Assembly: GCF_001510655.1 (NCBI RefSeq)
Contig: NZ_LMVC01000004.1
Location: 1 to 45,647, forward strand
Direction: 5' to 3'
Length of the DNA: 45,647 bases
From: Fictibacillus sp. FJAT-27399
Lineage (GTDB): Bacteria > Bacillota > Bacilli > Bacillales > Fictibacillaceae
In this document: piece by piece, positions 45,447 through 45,647 of the stretch
How positions within the stretch are numbered: the stretch's first letter is position 1
How the letters are laid out: every line of letters starts with the position of its first letter
Notes under the pieces: model-generated
What the model was told of the DNA's origin: nothing
Databases searched by the model: none
The model's input: the letters and a program-made list of their open reading frames with translations, nothing else
Made by a program: the position numbers and the translations under genes

Positions 45447-45647
45447 AAAAAGGGGCTGTCCAGAAAGTCGAAAATTGACCTTCAGGCAGCCCCTTTTTGG
45501 CTTGAAAAATCTTCAATGAAAAGTTAATTGAAGTGGAAGATGCGAGACTCCTCGAAAATGAACTTCACATTTTCTTCGTGCGATAAAAAGCTGCCGGAGC
45601 CTTCCTTGTCCTGCGGGACTAGCGTGCAGGTGAGACTCCCGCCGGTG
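45447..45647 (+). repeat. Dispersed repeat, copy 4 (with 60-bp insert; cut by window end)
   Basis: It begins with a terminator-like hairpin (AAAGGGGCTG ... CAGCCCCTTTTT, 45447-45498), then the core from 45523 (GTTAATTGAAGTGGAAG). It carries the same 60-bp insert as copy 1 (45553-45612, flanked by TCCT). It runs off the window at GCCGGTG. Confidence 0.82.

Overview
The window is the replication-origin region of a spore-forming member of the Bacillaceae (Firmicutes). The evidence is the core order rrn / gyrA-gyrB-remB-recF-yaaA-dnaN-dnaA / oriC / rpmH-rnpA-yidD-spoIIIJ-jag / mnmE-mnmG-rsmG-noc-soj-spo0J / yyaC ... ychF-rpsF-ssb-rpsR / yybS-gdpP-rplI-dnaB / purA / tRNAs / walRKHIJ-htrC / rlmH. 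Protein sequences resemble Bacillus subtilis throughout, but a gyrA-linked HD-GYP gene, yidD between rnpA and spoIIIJ, ytoQ near rpsR, and a family of about 220-bp dispersed repeats point outside the B. subtilis group. I cannot name the genus with confidence.

Layout. Left of oriC (1-10576) every gene is on the minus strand and points away from the origin. The window edge holds the first bases of a 16S rRNA gene with tandem promoters. Next come an HD-GYP protein, gyrase A and B, RemB, RecF, YaaA, the sliding clamp and DnaA. The origin is bipartite. A DnaA-box array lies between dnaA and rpmH (10906-11169). A second array with DnaA-trios and an AT-rich unwinding element lies between dnaA and dnaN (9033-9198). 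Right of oriC almost everything is on the plus strand. The segments are ribosomal protein L34, RNase P protein and membrane insertion; tRNA modification and chromosome partition/nucleoid occlusion; a small accessory block; the S6-SSB-S18 operon; c-di-AMP turnover, L9 and the replicative helicase; purA; a four-tRNA cluster; a PlsY-like protein; the essential WalRK regulon; rlmH; and an MFS exporter. Only yyaC, ytoQ, the MFS gene and an ABC-ATPase remnant run against this direction.

How it works together. DnaA boxes occur in four places: both oriC halves, upstream of mnmE, and upstream of rlmH. Three parS sites (17953, 20504, 23951) flank or lie inside noc, soj and spo0J, so initiation, DnaA titration, ParABS segregation and nucleoid occlusion signals share about 35 kb. 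A perfect Spo0A box sits among the DnaA boxes. Purine control (a PurBox pair before purA), S6:S18 feedback (leader before rpsF), c-di-AMP hydrolysis and WalRK wall control complete an essentially housekeeping region.

The less ordinary material is intergenic: four copies of the dispersed repeat, two of them carrying the same 60-bp nested insert; one repeat abutting an ABC-transporter ATPase remnant; a decayed tRNA-Phe 5' duplication; tandem repeats and a stem-loop ahead of purA; and a symmetrical repeat in the dnaA leader. I saw no CRISPR array, transposase gene, prophage or defence island.
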